In this document: one piece after another, positions 34,549 through 46,206 of the stretch
How the letters are laid out: each line of letters opens with the position of its first letter
How positions within the stretch are numbered: position 1 is the first letter of the stretch
Assembly (NCBI RefSeq): GCF_001641265.1
Contig: NW_020167520.1
Coordinates: 2,108,001-2,172,000, forward strand
Direction of reading: 5' to 3'
Source of the DNA: Pseudogymnoascus destructans
Taxonomy: Eukaryota > Ascomycota > Leotiomycetes > Thelebolales > Thelebolaceae
Length of the DNA stretch: 64,000 bases
Position numbers and translations under genes: made by a program
The notes under the pieces: model-generated
Database searches by the model: none
Seen by the model: only the letters and a program-made list of their open reading frames with translations
What the model was told of the DNA's origin: nothing

Positions 34549-36772
34549 TTATAGCGTACCCTCAGCCTTCATCTTCTTGCGCAGGTGGTTCTTGTAGTCG
34601 GCAATCGAGCCCTGCCATTTGTTGATGGTCTTGTTCTCGCACACCAGAATCTCCTTGGCGATCTTATCCAAAAGACGGAAGTCGTGGGACACGACGACAC
34701 ATCCACCGGTGAAGGCGTTGATGGCATCGGCAAGCGAGTCGATGGTTGGGATATCCAGACCGTTGGTAGGCTCATCCAGCAACAACATGTTGGGGCCGTC
34801 GATGGCAAGCAGAGCGAATACAATACGACTCTTCTGTCCCTCGGAAAGGGTACCCATGAGCGCCGTCTGCGACTCTCCGCCCAGACCGTACTTGCCAAGC
34901 TGCTGTCTCCAGTACTGGTAATCCTGGCTCTTCTCGGAATACTTGTCACGGACGAAGTCCAGGGCGGACTTGGTCAGGTCAAGCTGCTCCGAAGAGTGCT
35001 GGGAGTAGACACCCATCTTCAAGTGAGTGTGTCTGGAGACTTGTCCGCCAGTTGGCGAAAGAGCACCCGTCATCAGCTTGAGGAGAGTCGACTTGCCAAC
35101 ACCGTTGGGTCCGACAAGGGCGGTTCGGGAGTCCATATCGGTACCGAGATCCAGGTGCTCGTAAAGGTTGTCCTTGGCATTTCCGGAGTATGAGAAGGTA
35201 ACGTCGTCGAAAGACAACACTGGCGGTGGAAGCTTCTCCACATCAGCGAAGCGGAATGTGAAGACACGGTCCTCGTGGACGGGCTGGATAAAGCCATCGG
35301 CCTCCATCTTGTCCAAAATCTTTTGTCTCGACTTAGCCTGTCGCACAAGATTGGCGTATGTTCCTGCACTGGCAATGAATGCCTTGATGTGCTTGATTTC
35401 ATCCTAAAACAGAGTCAGCAATGGGTAATTGTCAGAGTGGCACCGCTTGCTTACCTGTTGCTTGTGGTACGCCTTCATCTGGTTGACTTCCTGCTCTGCC
35501 CTCGTCTTGTGGTAAGAATCGTAGTTACCTCCGTAGTACAAGAGGGCCCTATCGCGCATATCAATCATGTTTGTGCAGACACTGTATCATCACTGTCAGT
35601 ACTTCTCCCTCGGTATGTGATAGTAATCAAGTATACGTACCCGTTCAGGAAATCCATGGAATGGGAAACCAATACGAGGGTTCTGTCTCTGGTCAGTCGT
35701 CTTCCTGTCGGGCTCGGCACTGTAGATTCTCACCTATCCCACTTGGCCAAATAATCCTCAAGCCACACACAGGCTTCCAGATCCAAATGGGCTGTCGGGT
35801 CATCGAGAAGCAGCAGCGACGGCTTCACGAACAGAGCCTTGGCCAGCGCAACTCTCATTCTCCATCCACCAGACATATCCTTGGTCTTCTTCTTAATAGT
35901 TACCTTGTTGAAACCAAGACCAGTAAGGATGATGCTTGCTCTGACCTCGAATGTGCTCGGGTCCATCGACTCCATACGCTATAGCCTAATTAGCCACAGC
36001 TCAATATATTTTAGATGTTGTGTTCGTAGAATCAGATCAGGCTGATCATATTGGCGCAGCGGGGAGGGATGAGTTTATGGATAGAGATCGTTGATAAGGG
36101 GACTGTTGCATACCTCGTACAGATCCATCAGCAGCGGGCTCTCAGGGCCATCGGTCTCCAAAATCTCTTCGGCCTCTTTGTCAAGTCTTTCCATCTCATT
36201 TTCGGCCTCGGTCACGACCCACTCGAGTGCACCCAAGTCGCTTGGGGGAGCACCTTCGTTGAGCAGGTAGATATCGATAAATTCTAGGTCAAGTTAGTCT
36301 TTTGTGTCCATGTCATTCGACGAACATACGGAAATCTGGGGTTCTCACCTGGAATAGGGAACTCGCGCTTGTCGAGAGCCTTCAAGAAGGTCGACTTTCC
36401 GCAGCCGTTCTCTCCCAACAAACCGTAACGACGGCCATATGTCAGCTCCAGAGTGGCATCCTGGATCAAGACACGGCCGTGGAAAACAAGCGAGACGGAC
36501 GTAATCTTGACATCCCTCGACGCCTTCAGCGACGACAGGACACCAGTTGTGACACGATCCGACAGGCCATGCTTGTCCATCTGGTCAGCGAGTCTCTTGA
36601 TCTCATCTTGTCTCTTGGAGCTAGTAGGCGGCGTCTCATCTCCAGCTACTGAGGAGGCTCCCGATGCATTTTCGGAATCCTTTCCCTTGGCGCGGGAGGC
36701 AGCTGTCTTCTTGGGCGCCTTTCCGTCGGCGGCTCTCTTGGCCTCACGCGCAGCCTTCGATGCAGAAACCAT
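34549..36772 (-). CDS. ARB1: ABCF ATPase, ribosome biogenesis factor Arb1
   Basis: Six exons: 36772-36349, 36283-36114, 35978-35734, 35682-35641, 35581-35455, 35403-34549; 620 aa, close to yeast Arb1 (610). A Lys/Ala-rich N terminus precedes two soluble ABC domains with no membrane segments. Walker A GENGCGKST lies at about residues 120-128 and signature MSGGWRMRVALAKAL with LLLLDDPTAHLD in domain 1. Walker A GPNGVGKST, LSEGQKSRIVFALLA and LLLDEPTNGLD lie in domain 2. It acts in 40S/60S maturation and shuttles between nucleus and cytoplasm. All exon phases are consistent. Confidence 0.93.
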
Positions 36773-37637
36773 GTTTGAAGGGAGCTTTTCTGGTGAATAT
36801 ACGAAAAGGTCCTTTTCGTGGTTTGAGGGAGCGTGGAGTTGTTGTTGTCCCAGACTGAGGAGGCTGCTTCGATGGCGGGGTGGAGAGAAATTCTTGGTGG
36901 GGGGGGCTATGTCGATACTTGATTGGCGCTAATAAGCGGTCAAAAGTCAGATTTCTCAAGCACAATGTGGAATGAGCGTTTCACTATTTTTCAGGATGTT
37001 AATTCAGAGCTTATAATTATTAATTATATTGAGTTTTAATGCCTATTATTCTACCAAAAAAAAATCCAATCAGGGAAATCTCGAAAGAAACCCAACTTGA
37101 AACGTCACATCTGAAGAAGGCTTCCCCTTTGTTGGCGGCCTTATCGTAAATATTTCGTTTTGACGAGTGGCTTGGGACTGGTGGCGGGCACAATGACGTG
37201 TCGCACGTGATACCAGCCGGGTCACGTCTTGGCATGCTTGCCACGGAACGTCAATGATGCTCGAGCCTATGAGAAATCTTCGATTACAGTGAAGTAAATC
37301 TCTTCAGAAGTATTCCGGTGGTATTTTCGAGTATAACTAGAAGATTATAACTAGAAGACAGTTATATTAAGTTTGGTTATCTTATCGCTAAATTACTTCA
37401 TTAATCTAATTACATTTATCCTCATAACTTATTTTTAGAATATGATAAAGATTCCCTATGACAACCTGCAGATACCACGTCTGACAAGATAGCTCAATAA
37501 CCTTTGAAAAAGGGCTTGGTCCTTGGCGGATAAAGGGGTATGCACCAATAACATTCATATATTTATGGTAGTTACAAATGAATCTATATGTTATATGGGT
37601 TCGTTGATCATTGTTAACCCAAACTCACCACGCCATA
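36773..37637. other. Intergenic, AT-rich
   Basis: ARB1 promoter side followed by an AT-rich stretch with no supported gene. Confidence 0.55.
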
Positions 37638-38555
37638 CTATTCTGTATGCGTAATTTGTCGAATACTGCTCCTTAGCAATTTAAGCTCCTTCCAGCCACC
37701 CCTCCCTGAAGATCCCCCCTCAGCACCTCGAATCTCCTCTCCGACACCAACACCTCCGACAACCATACGGGGAAGTCGGAGGCCAGCCTCACTACTCAGA
37801 ATGCCAGCATATTCTCCCCCAACCTCCTGGACCCTGAACTCTCGAGGCAGCCCAAGGACTTTCTCCATGTGGCCAACCAGGTGTAGTGTGATCTGAATTA
37901 GGAGCATAGTCTGTATGCACCGCAAAAGCGTCGTGAGCCATAACGTTCGGATGAACTGCTGATAACATGATAAGATAAGTAGAATGCCGGGAGTGCCGAG
38001 ATAAACGCTGGTGATAGGGGAAGAAGGGCGTCTTGCAAATGTTGCTGAGGACGAGCCCAGAGGGTGACTATCCGAGAAAGTTGGATTAGGAGAGCTAGCA
38101 GGGACTGTGGAATTATTACATGATATTGAGCTGTTGCTTGCAACATCGCTAGCTGAACCTGTGGAGGTATCCGCCTGGCCTGGGGTGCCCTGGCTATTGG
38201 ATTCCGAGTCGGTGGGTGTGAACGATCCGCCTGGGGCGAAGGAAGCGAGAGGGCGCTGGGGTTGTAAGAAGTTGAGGATGTTGAGGAACTTGGTTGATAA
38301 TAATAGGGTGTCACCAATTGTAATTGTTTTTTGGGATAATCATCAGGATGAGGAAAGACGAGGTTGTTGAGAGTCGCAGGAGGCGAAGCCGCGTCGATAC
38401 GCCCGAGTAATTTGTCGAGGCATAAATTTACATAAGATAGCTGCTGCATGTAGTCGCTGGCGATTCTTTGGTCAGGCACTCTGGCAACCTCGCAAGCATC
38501 TGTAGCTGGAGGCGTCCCTAGGGTTTCCGTAACAGCTGGGGTTGGTCTGCACGCA
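37638..38555 (-). pseudogene. Truncated regulator-like gene, C-terminal part, cut by hAT relic
   Basis: A Ser/Pro/Gln-rich region (residues up to about 140) is followed by helical text QVQLAMLQATAQYHVIIPQS and ALLIQLSRIVTLWARP. A probable short intron (gtttat donor near 38010, acceptor near 37956) leads to FIRTLWLTTLLRC, MLLIQITLHLVGHMEKVLG and LLRSSIRQITHTE. The layout resembles the C-terminal, AflR-like part of fungal Zn2Cys6 regulators, but no zinc cluster is present. The upstream end is hAT sequence from about 38555, so the N terminus is lost. The family call is an inference. Confidence 0.45.
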
Positions 38556-40020
38556 ACTATTCTGAATACGCTGTAGTAACAGCACATTGGATCTCTGATA
38601 AGTGGCAGTTACGATGTACAGTTTTAGATGTTATTGAGCTACAAGAGCCAATCCATTCTGGTGAATATCTTGCAGGACAGTTAATAGCTGTTACAGACGA
38701 CTATGGTATTACTCCTGCAGTTTTTACTATCACTCATGATAACGCCTCTGCAAACACTACCATGCTCTTAGAATATGAGAACTTAGCATGCAAGAACGAA
38801 ACTGCATTATAGCAACCATGGGCATATACAACAAAAGAAGGCGATGTTAGATGTATTGGGCACATTATAAACCCTGCTGTTCAAGCTGCTTTAACATCAT
38901 TAAAGGCAGTACTAGCAGATGAGCCAAACGCATACCGCCTTGAGTATAGAGCTGCCCGAGTTCCATCACTACCAGAAAATGAGTCAGTAGCTATTCTTAG
39001 CAAACTTCGGCGTCATATATATGTGTTTCTCAACCGACGACATGGAAGGATGCCTTAAAAAAGCAATGTGAAGCTGCAAAAGTAGCTTAGCCTCGATATG
39101 CCAGTACGATGGAGCTCAACATATTATATGCTTCATTTAGCATTAAGATTACAAGGTCTAATAACAGATCTCTGTGCATCTCAACAGCTTGATTTAAGTA
39201 TGAAAGATATAGCTTTAACAGCAAAAGATTGGCAAACGATGAAGGCGTTATTAGATCTTTTCTATATCTTTATACGCCTAACAGAGAAGCTACAAGGCTC
39301 TTCTTATCCTACTTTAAATTATGCTGTTATATAGTATATTAGAATGACGCAAAAGCTTGAAGTATTTAGAGCTAGATATATAGAGAATAGCACAATATAG
39401 GACGCTTGTTTAGCAGCATTAAAAAAGCTTAATGAGTATTATACACTTGTAACAAATCAACAGCGGAGTCATTCAAGTATAGCTACAATATGCGACCCAT
39501 GTTATAACTTTAACGTATTGGATATTATTTGGCTAAAAAGCATCCAAGACACGCGAAAAAGGCGGGCAAAAGCACAATGGCAAGACTGTTATTATAAATA
39601 TTCAGGCAAGGCATTAGACATCCAAGTAGCAAAGGTTATAGAAAGTATCCAAGATGAGGAATTAGAAGGTGAGAATTCTGATTCTAAGGATGAGCTATAT
39701 GTCTTACAACGGCAGCTAGATTTAGATCTAGAATGGAAGCGCTAGATGAACGAGCCAACTCTTGGGCCTAAAATTGATATACTCAAGTTTTGGGCAAGTA
39801 AGCAATACCAATATCCAATACTTGCCGCAATTGCCAAAGATCATTTAGCAATTCCTGCTACATCAGCGGAATCTGAGCGAGTGTTTAGTGTTGGTGGCGA
39901 TATTATTATAAAGAAACGGAACAGATTAGCACCATCTACACTACGATATCTTATATATCTTAGGAATTAGGGCGTGGTATCAGCAGGTGAGGATTTAGAG
40001 GAAGATGAGGATGCATAGTT
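38555..40020 (+). pseudogene. Decayed hAT transposase
   Basis: Readable blocks in order: YAVVTAHWISDKWQLRC, HSGEYLAGQLIAVTDDYG, VFTITHDNASANTTML, VRWSSTYYMLHLALRLQGL, and the hAT C-terminal dimerisation block YPILAAIAKDHLAIPATSAE followed by SERVFSVGGDI. Most in-frame stops are TAG, and the sequence is AT-rich, as expected after C-to-T (RIP-like) mutation. No terminal inverted repeats or 8-bp duplication were located. Confidence 0.85.
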
Positions 40021-40365
40021 ACTGTATTTTCATAGTCTATATAGCTATCAATCATGTTTTCATTTTTATACTCGAGCCCAAAAATTCATTCCCAGTCCTA
40101 TTCCCAAACCAGTCGTTGGCCTCATATATAATAGTATCTATCATCCGCCGCAGCCGCACAGACAAGGCAAACACCCTTGAAGGTACTGAGACAGACGCCC
40201 ATGATTCATCTTAACCCCTCCAAATACGAAATCATAAATTCGCCATTAGGAGCCGGATGAGTTCTTGCAATATTTGAAATTCAAGTAACCCCTTGCAGTC
40301 CAGGTACCCGTTATAAACCCCTACCCAAGCCCGCGCCTCCCTACGTACTCCTGCAACCACGCCCT

Positions 40366-42430
40366 CTACATAGCTACGCCCTCCGAGCGCTCTCCCAGTC
40401 CCAGTGCCTGTGCCTGAGCATCCAGATCCGCAATCTCCCTCGTAATTTTGTCCAGGCATCCCGACGCCGCAGCAACGAAGCCGAGATATGGCCTGCTAGG
40501 GCTGAGAACACGCGACAGATATTCAGGGTGGTACTGCACGCCGACAAACCAAGGGTGATCCTTGATCTCCACAACCTCCATGCGCTCTCCCTTGTCGTCC
40601 TTTCCGACGAATGTCAGGCCGCCAGCCGCAAGGCGCTCCACATAATCGGGGTTGACCTCGTATCTGTGGCGATGGCGCTCGCGGATCTCCGTGCGGTCGC
40701 CATACAGTTTGCGCAGGCGCGACCACTCCGACCCAGGCTGGAAAATGGTTGGGCGGATACCGAGACGCATGGTGCCGCCCATGGCGGAGCGGTCAACCTC
40801 GGGCATGAAGAGGACGATGGGTTCGGCGCATTGCTCGGAGAGCTCTGTCGATGAGGCGCCTTCGAGACCGCACACATGGCGCGCAAACTCGATGACGGCA
40901 AGCTGCATACCGAGGCAGATGCCGAGGTAGGGGACTTTCTGCGTGCGAGCCCACTGGGCCGCTTTGATCATGCCCTCAGTGCCGCGGAGGCCGAAACCTC
41001 CCGGAACGAGAATACCATCCGCAGTGCAGACCTGGTGCCAGGCAGCATGGAAGCCTGCTGGGCGTGCGGTCTTGGCATCGTCCTCCAGGTCAGAAGCGTC
41101 AACCCACTGGAGTTGGAGTTTCCTGTGGCAGCGCATCGCCGAGTGCTCAAGCGACTTGATGACGGAAAGGTACGAATCGTGCAAGTTGGTGTACTTGCCG
41201 ACGAGGGCGATGGTGACGGTCTCGAAGAGGCGGTCCTGCGACGTCGTGAGCGTCTTCCACTCCGCCCAGGTGCGCTGACCGCGTCCGGTGAGTTGCTCAG
41301 ACTTTGACACGGCATCGAGTTTGAGGATGTCGCGAACGGTCGTGATGAGGCCCTGCTTCTCGAGAAGGAGGGGGACGTGGTACGTGGAAGCCACGTTGTG
41401 CACTGCGATGACTTGCTCAGGCTCAACCTGGCAGAACATGGCGATTTTGTTTGTCGTCGCCTTCTCGAGCGGGACGTCACAACGGCACGCAATCTGACAC
41501 CGTTAAGCGTGCACCTCTCTCATTAGAAACACAGACTTACCAAGTCCGGGCTCAACCCAGCACTTCTCGCATCCTTGATCGCTGCCTGAGTTGGCTTCGT
41601 CTTCTGCTCTCCCTGGATGACTGGCACAAGTGAGACGTGGATCTGGAGAAAGTTGTCTTTTCCTGCCCTGCGTCTCAGCTGGCGCATCGCCTCAATGAAG
41701 GGCGCGCTCTCAATATCTCCCACGGTCCCGCCCAATTCAATGATGCAGACATCCGGTGCCTCGTTCGTGTCGTCGACAGGGACGCGTGCGACGCGCTCAA
41801 TCCAGTCCTGGATCGCGTCCGTCAGATGGGGGATGACCTGGACGGTACGTCCAAGGTAGTCACCGCGACGCTCGCGCTCAATGACATGCTGGTAGATCTT
41901 GCCCGTCGTGATGTTGTTCTCGCGCGTCAGCGTGATGTTGAGGTAGCGCTCGTAGTTTCCTAGATCGAGATCGACCTCACCGCCATCGTCCAAAACGAAG
42001 ACTTCACCGTGCCTAGGGAGAATGGTCAGCTCGACTCTTGTCTTCCGGTCAAACATGGGTTGAACTTACTCCGTAGGCGCCATGGTTCCGGCATCGACGT
42101 TCATGTAAGGATCGATCTTTATGCTCGTAACCTTAAGCCCAATAGTCTTGAGCAACAAGCCGGTGGAAGAGGCTACACCAAGCGCAATCAGCCTGCCATT
42201 CCCTCACGCCACAGCCGAACGCGCAATAGAACTCACCAATGACGCCCTTTCCAATCCCGGAGATGACTCCTATAAGCACTACGTCAGCAAAGTTCTCCTC
42301 CTTAAAGTCTTCAGGTCGTGCAATGGCCCCTCCCCCATGGTCCTCTCGTGATTCCACCGACCCATTTAAAGCCACAACAGTGAATAAAAAAGGATTGTCA
42401 CGTACCTCCAGATACCAAAACATACTTCAT
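40366..42430 (-). CDS. URA7: CTP synthase
   Basis: Five exons: 42430-42406, 42269-42237, 42172-42070, 42012-41541, 41493-40366; 586 aa. The N terminus MKYVLVSGGVISGIGKGV is assembled from three small exons and is diagnostic of the synthetase P-loop. KIDPYMNVDAGTMAP, EHGEVFVLDDGGE and CIIELGGTVGDIES follow. The C-terminal glutaminase domain has the Cys nucleophile in YLGICLGMQ, with the catalytic His and Glu in GVQYHPEYLS. It makes CTP from UTP, ATP and glutamine in the cytosol. It is divergent from ADE13, with 364 bp between start codons. Confidence 0.95.
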
Positions 42431-42794
42431 CGTTCTGGCAGTTAATAATTTCGTAGCACTGCCCTTTCCCAGCTCCTGGCTGAGGGGGGAAGAAGAGAAG
42501 GGAAGAGAGAAGGCCTCGCCCGCTTCTCAGATATTTTGTTTTCTGGTGGGGCGCGACTCAAGGCAGCCACTAATCCCTTATCGGACGAACAAGGCTGAAT
42601 TTCAGCCTACACGCAGATCATGTGATTTATGCAAGGGGCCCGCTTACTCTTGGAGCGGATGGAGTACGAATTTCTCTTATCGACGTTTTTGGAATTCACT
42701 TATCGCACACATAACCACTACCAAAAGTCCAAGCTTCCCCCCACCAAACCCCTCCATTCCTCCACAACAACAACCACCTCGAAATCAACATAGA
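42431..42794. promoter_or_regulatory. Bidirectional promoter region, CTP synthase / adenylosuccinate lyase
   Basis: 364 bp separate the two divergent start codons. It holds a GA-rich run (about 42485-42510) and a gcgactca (about 42553) one base from the TGACTCA box of Gcn4/CPC1-type factors. Assignment as a shared promoter is from geometry. The box is a weak match. Confidence 0.45.
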
Positions 42795-44644
42795 ATGGCT
42801 GACAACGAAGCAGGCCTCAAGGCCCAGATTGCTGAGATGCAGCAAAAACTCGACCAGCTGAAGGCCACGCCTACGTCGTTCAACTATGACGCCTACCAGA
42901 CCTCGTTGACTGGGCGCTACTGTAGCCCGGAGATGTCCAAACTCTTCAGCCAACGTTCCCGTCACTCGACCTGGCGCAAGCTTTGGCTGTACCTTGCCGA
43001 GAGCGAGCATGAGATCGGCATCGAGACCATTACGCCGGAGGCCCTAGAGCAGATGAGGGCTCACCTCGAATTGACTGACGCTGATTTTGAGGTTGCTCGG
43101 GTGGAGGAGAAGAAGCGCCGCCACGATGTCATGGCCCATGTCCATGCCTTTGGGGCTGTTGCACCAGCAGCAGCTGGCATCATTCACTACGGAGTAAGTA
43201 TTTGAGACCCAGCATCTGTACCTTTTGTCATGGTGGGACATTACGTTTCAATCCAAACAGATAGTTTTGCTGACTCTCATTTACATCAGGCAACAAGCTG
43301 CTACGTCACTGACAACACGGAGCTGATGCTCATGAGAGACGGTATTGACCTTCTTCTCCCGAAACTAGCAAAGGTTATCTGGAACTTGGCGCAGTTCGCC
43401 ATGCAGTGGAAGGCAGAGCCAACTCTGGCATATACTCATCTCCAGCCTGGTTCGTATACGTAGTGGAACCCCTTATGTTTTTCTTTGGGATATTTGCTGA
43501 CAGCTATTCTCAATAGCCCAGTTGATCACTGTTGGAAAGCGTGCTGCACAATGGGCACAGGACCTCATGTTTGATCTGGACAATATCGAGCATGTTCGAA
43601 ATGAACTCAAGTTCAGAGGTACGTCTATCAAGTTCACCTTCCAGGGTTACGTATATTCCTAAGGGAGGTTAAAAACATGAATCTTCTCGAACAATATCTA
43701 ACAATGGTCTTTACCAGGTGCTCAGGGAACTACTGGCACTCAGGCATCCTTCATGGAAATCTTTGGTGACGACACCGCCAAGTGCGACAAGCTTAACGAG
43801 CTGCTCTGCAAGAAGACCGGCTTCTCAGAGTGCTATGATGTCTCAACTCAGACATACACGCGCAAGGTTGACCTGATCGTTGCCAATGCCATTGCAGGTC
43901 TCGGGTCCACTGCCCAGAAGATCGCTGGTGATATTCGCCATCTGGCAACATTCAAGGAGATTGAGGAGCCATTTGAAAAGGACCAGAGTAAGAAACTTCC
44001 AAGAACAATGATAAAGATCAGAGCTGACATTTGTAGTTGGATCGTCTGCCATGTCTTACAAGCGCAACCCAATGCGATCTGAAAGAATCTACAGTCTCGC
44101 TCGCGAGCTGATGTCAAAGCCGGCAAGCTTTGCCGCTACTCACTCGGATCAGTGGATGGAACGCTCATTGGATGATTCCGCCATCCGCCGCATGGATATT
44201 CCGGAGACCTTCCTTCTTGCAGATGCAATCCTTATTGGCCTTGACAACGTATCCAATGGATTGGTCGTGTACCCCAACCGTGTCAACGCCCGTGTTCAGG
44301 AGGAGCTCCCATTCATGATCACCGAGAGCATCATTATGAAGCTGGTTGCGCTAGGAGAGTCGAGGCAGGAGGCTCATGAACAGATCCGTGTTCTGTCACA
44401 CCAAGCTGGCCGCTCCGTAAAGAATGACGGCAAGCCAAATGACTTGGTAGCCAGGATTAAGGCCACAGAGTTCTTCAAGCCAATCTGGGTGGGACTCGAC
44501 GACATGCTCAAGGCGGAGCTGTATACCGGCCGCAGCGTTGAAATTGTCGAGCGCTTCTGTGCAGAGGGAGGCGTTTTGGACAAGAAGATCAAGCCATACA
44601 AGGCATTCATCGAGAAAGCGACCACGGCCGAACTTAACGTCTGA
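42795..44644 (+). CDS. ADE13: Adenylosuccinate lyase
   Basis: Five exons: 42795-43193, 43290-43449, 43517-43618, 43718-43987, 44037-44644; 512 aa. The family signature GSSAMSYKRNPMRSER spans the last exon junction. HDVMAHVHAFG, ATSCYVTDNTEL, GAQGTTGTQASFMEIF and the C-terminal ...LNV match the eukaryotic enzyme. It carries about 28 extra N-terminal residues, predicted helical (KAQIAEMQQKLDQLK), compared with the usual 482. It catalyses two steps of purine synthesis (SAICAR to AICAR, adenylosuccinate to AMP). The donor after exon 2 is an unusual gttcgt. Confidence 0.94.
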
Positions 44645-44999
44645 TTTCTCTCGACTCCACTCAACTGCGTCAGCGGCTTTACAAGTGGTACGCTATCAAC
44701 CCGCCAATCGCCGGTGAGAAGAGACGAGCAGTTCTCATTATTCCTGCCTCTATTTTAGAATTGGCTATATTGTAGTAATTGGAAAAAATGCTACTACTTC
44801 TTGAATTCTTTGGTTTTTACAACAAACAGTGAACTTGGGTTGTAACAACGGACTAGAAACCAGCGAACTAATATATTTATCATCCCATAGTTGACACAGG
44901 ACCAGGACGAGATGCCCCACCCACAAAACTCACCCAGATCATGCCCCATGCACGTTTCTCCCCGTGAGAAACTCTGCCTACTTCACAACACCGTATCTG
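44645..44999. other. Intergenic
   Basis: Expected ADE13 3' UTR and unassigned sequence. No supported gene. Confidence 0.5.
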
Positions 45000-45235
45000 A
45001 CGGCATAGTGCTACGATATTTATATATATCTCTCTGGTTCGCCCACTCCCTCAACTTATCAATATCTGTACACTGGTGTACCCGGCCCCATTCCGGATGC
45101 CCCGTATCCCCTTCCAGACCCGTGTCCGCATTACACAGTATCGCCTGGCGGATATAGTCAAAACTATGCACAGAGTGGAACGCGACCTCGTCCGATGGCG
45201 CCTTGTTCGTGAAAGCAGTTTGGAAGGCCACCGCG
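44983..45235 (-). pseudogene. UstYa/DUF3328-family fragment
   Basis: Minus frame reads AFHSVHSFDYIRQAILCNAD and then GHPEWGRVHQCTDIDKLREW. This resembles the second HxxHC block of UstYa-like oxidases and the following H-x-C...W region. The cysteine of HxxHC is Ser here, and the upstream half of the family (membrane segment, first HxxHC) is not found. UstYa proteins act in fungal peptide cyclisation or oxidation, usually inside biosynthetic clusters; none is seen here. Confidence 0.5.
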
Positions 45236-45492
45236 AGGTATGACTGAACACCGTTAGCTGGCAGTCGCCGGGAGGGAGGAATGGACCCCTAGTCCATATC
45301 CCCTCCCATCTACCTTCTATTAGCCCAAACTCAACCTCCAAGCGGAAGGTTGGAACATACGTAGGGACGCACTAGCGCTCAACTCAACCCAGTTGTGTAA
45401 TGTCTCTAGTGCTGCCGTCTCGTTCAAACATCCCATCATGCAAGGACCGCTCGTTAGGTTGAAAGGCTACCGTCGTCTTTGGCCCTGCATCT

Positions 45493-45834
45493 CATCAGGT
45501 CCGGGAAGCAGAAAAAACACCCCTCGACCCCGCGTTCGTCTTTGCCCACAAATGGGCTAGCGACCAGCGTCCCCATTAGCCGACGCTGCTGGTTGCGACG
45601 CTCCCCGCCGCCTACGCTGCCGTCGCCTTCCATGGCCACGCTGTCGATGTCGCGTGACGCGTCCCATAGCGAGCAATGTACCACGTAGTATGGGTAACGT
45701 AGGCGCAGGGCCATTTCGTCAGAGGCCGACATGGCGGCGGGCACGGGGGCGGGGTGATGCGCAGTTCAAGGATAGGAGGCGGGCCCATGACGCGGCGGTC
45801 TCGTTCGCCGAGGTCTCGTTCGCCGAAGCCGCAT
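45493..45834 (-). pseudogene. Velvet-domain gene fragment, main part
   Basis: Minus-strand reading GFGERDLGERDRRVMGPPP and ILELRIT is followed by a one-base frame break in a C-rich run near 45745. Then come LRLRYPYYVVHCSLWDASRD, and RRLMGTLVASPFVGKDERG with EGCFFCFPDLM. These are successive velvet-domain motifs (VosA/VelB/VelC type regulators of development and secondary metabolism). A duplicated GERDLGERD comes from a 15-bp repeat. The domain ends at FPDLM; the CRTPGTFRL continuation is absent. The preceding exon is present but inverted next door. Confidence 0.75.
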
Positions 45835-45960
45835 AGTTTGAAGTACGTGTGCCCCTTTACACTCTATTCCATTCCATGTCTTAAACTAACACACGCAAGA
45901 CCACAACCGACGTACACGCTGCACATGCGGCAACAACCCCTCGAAGCGCGTGCATGCGGA
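45835..45960 (+). pseudogene. Inverted first part of the velvet-domain gene
   Basis: Plus strand reads ...TYTLHMRQQPLEARACG (to 45960), the conserved start of a velvet domain. It is preceded by what looks like its own intron (gtacgt donor at about 45842, acceptor cacgcaag at about 45900). The rest of the domain lies on the minus strand immediately to the left. Turning 45835-45953 around would join ...ARACG to GFGERD in frame. The short inverted repeats CCGCAT (45829-45834) and ATGCGG (45954-45959) sit exactly at the two breakpoints. Confidence 0.7.
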
Positions 45961-46206
45961 TAAATATTTGATTTAGCCACCGAAATAGTACAAATCTTTG
46001 GGTGAAGACCAAGAAAGTTGTTGTCAAAGTGAAGTTTGTACCAAGTGATATTTTAAGCCTATGATTTCATCGTACCATTGGTCCCAAGTCCCGTAAGGCC
46101 CATGCAGATAATATCCAAACTCCTCACCCCTCCAATCCTTCGATCGCCATCGAATATTTCCCATACACTATAAACTCCAAGCCCAGATCCTCAGAGCATG
46201 TAACAT

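Noticed and set aside
40523..41497. Overlapping frames on both strands in the CTP synthase glutaminase exon
   Set aside because: Composition-driven shadows; the minus frame carries all catalytic motifs.
16191..46000. Idea of a biosynthetic gene cluster (CFEM receptor, PhyH, UstYa, velvet)
   Set aside because: No core synthase, no P450 or cluster-type enzymes nearby, the candidates are scattered over 30 kb, separated by housekeeping genes, and mostly pseudogenes.
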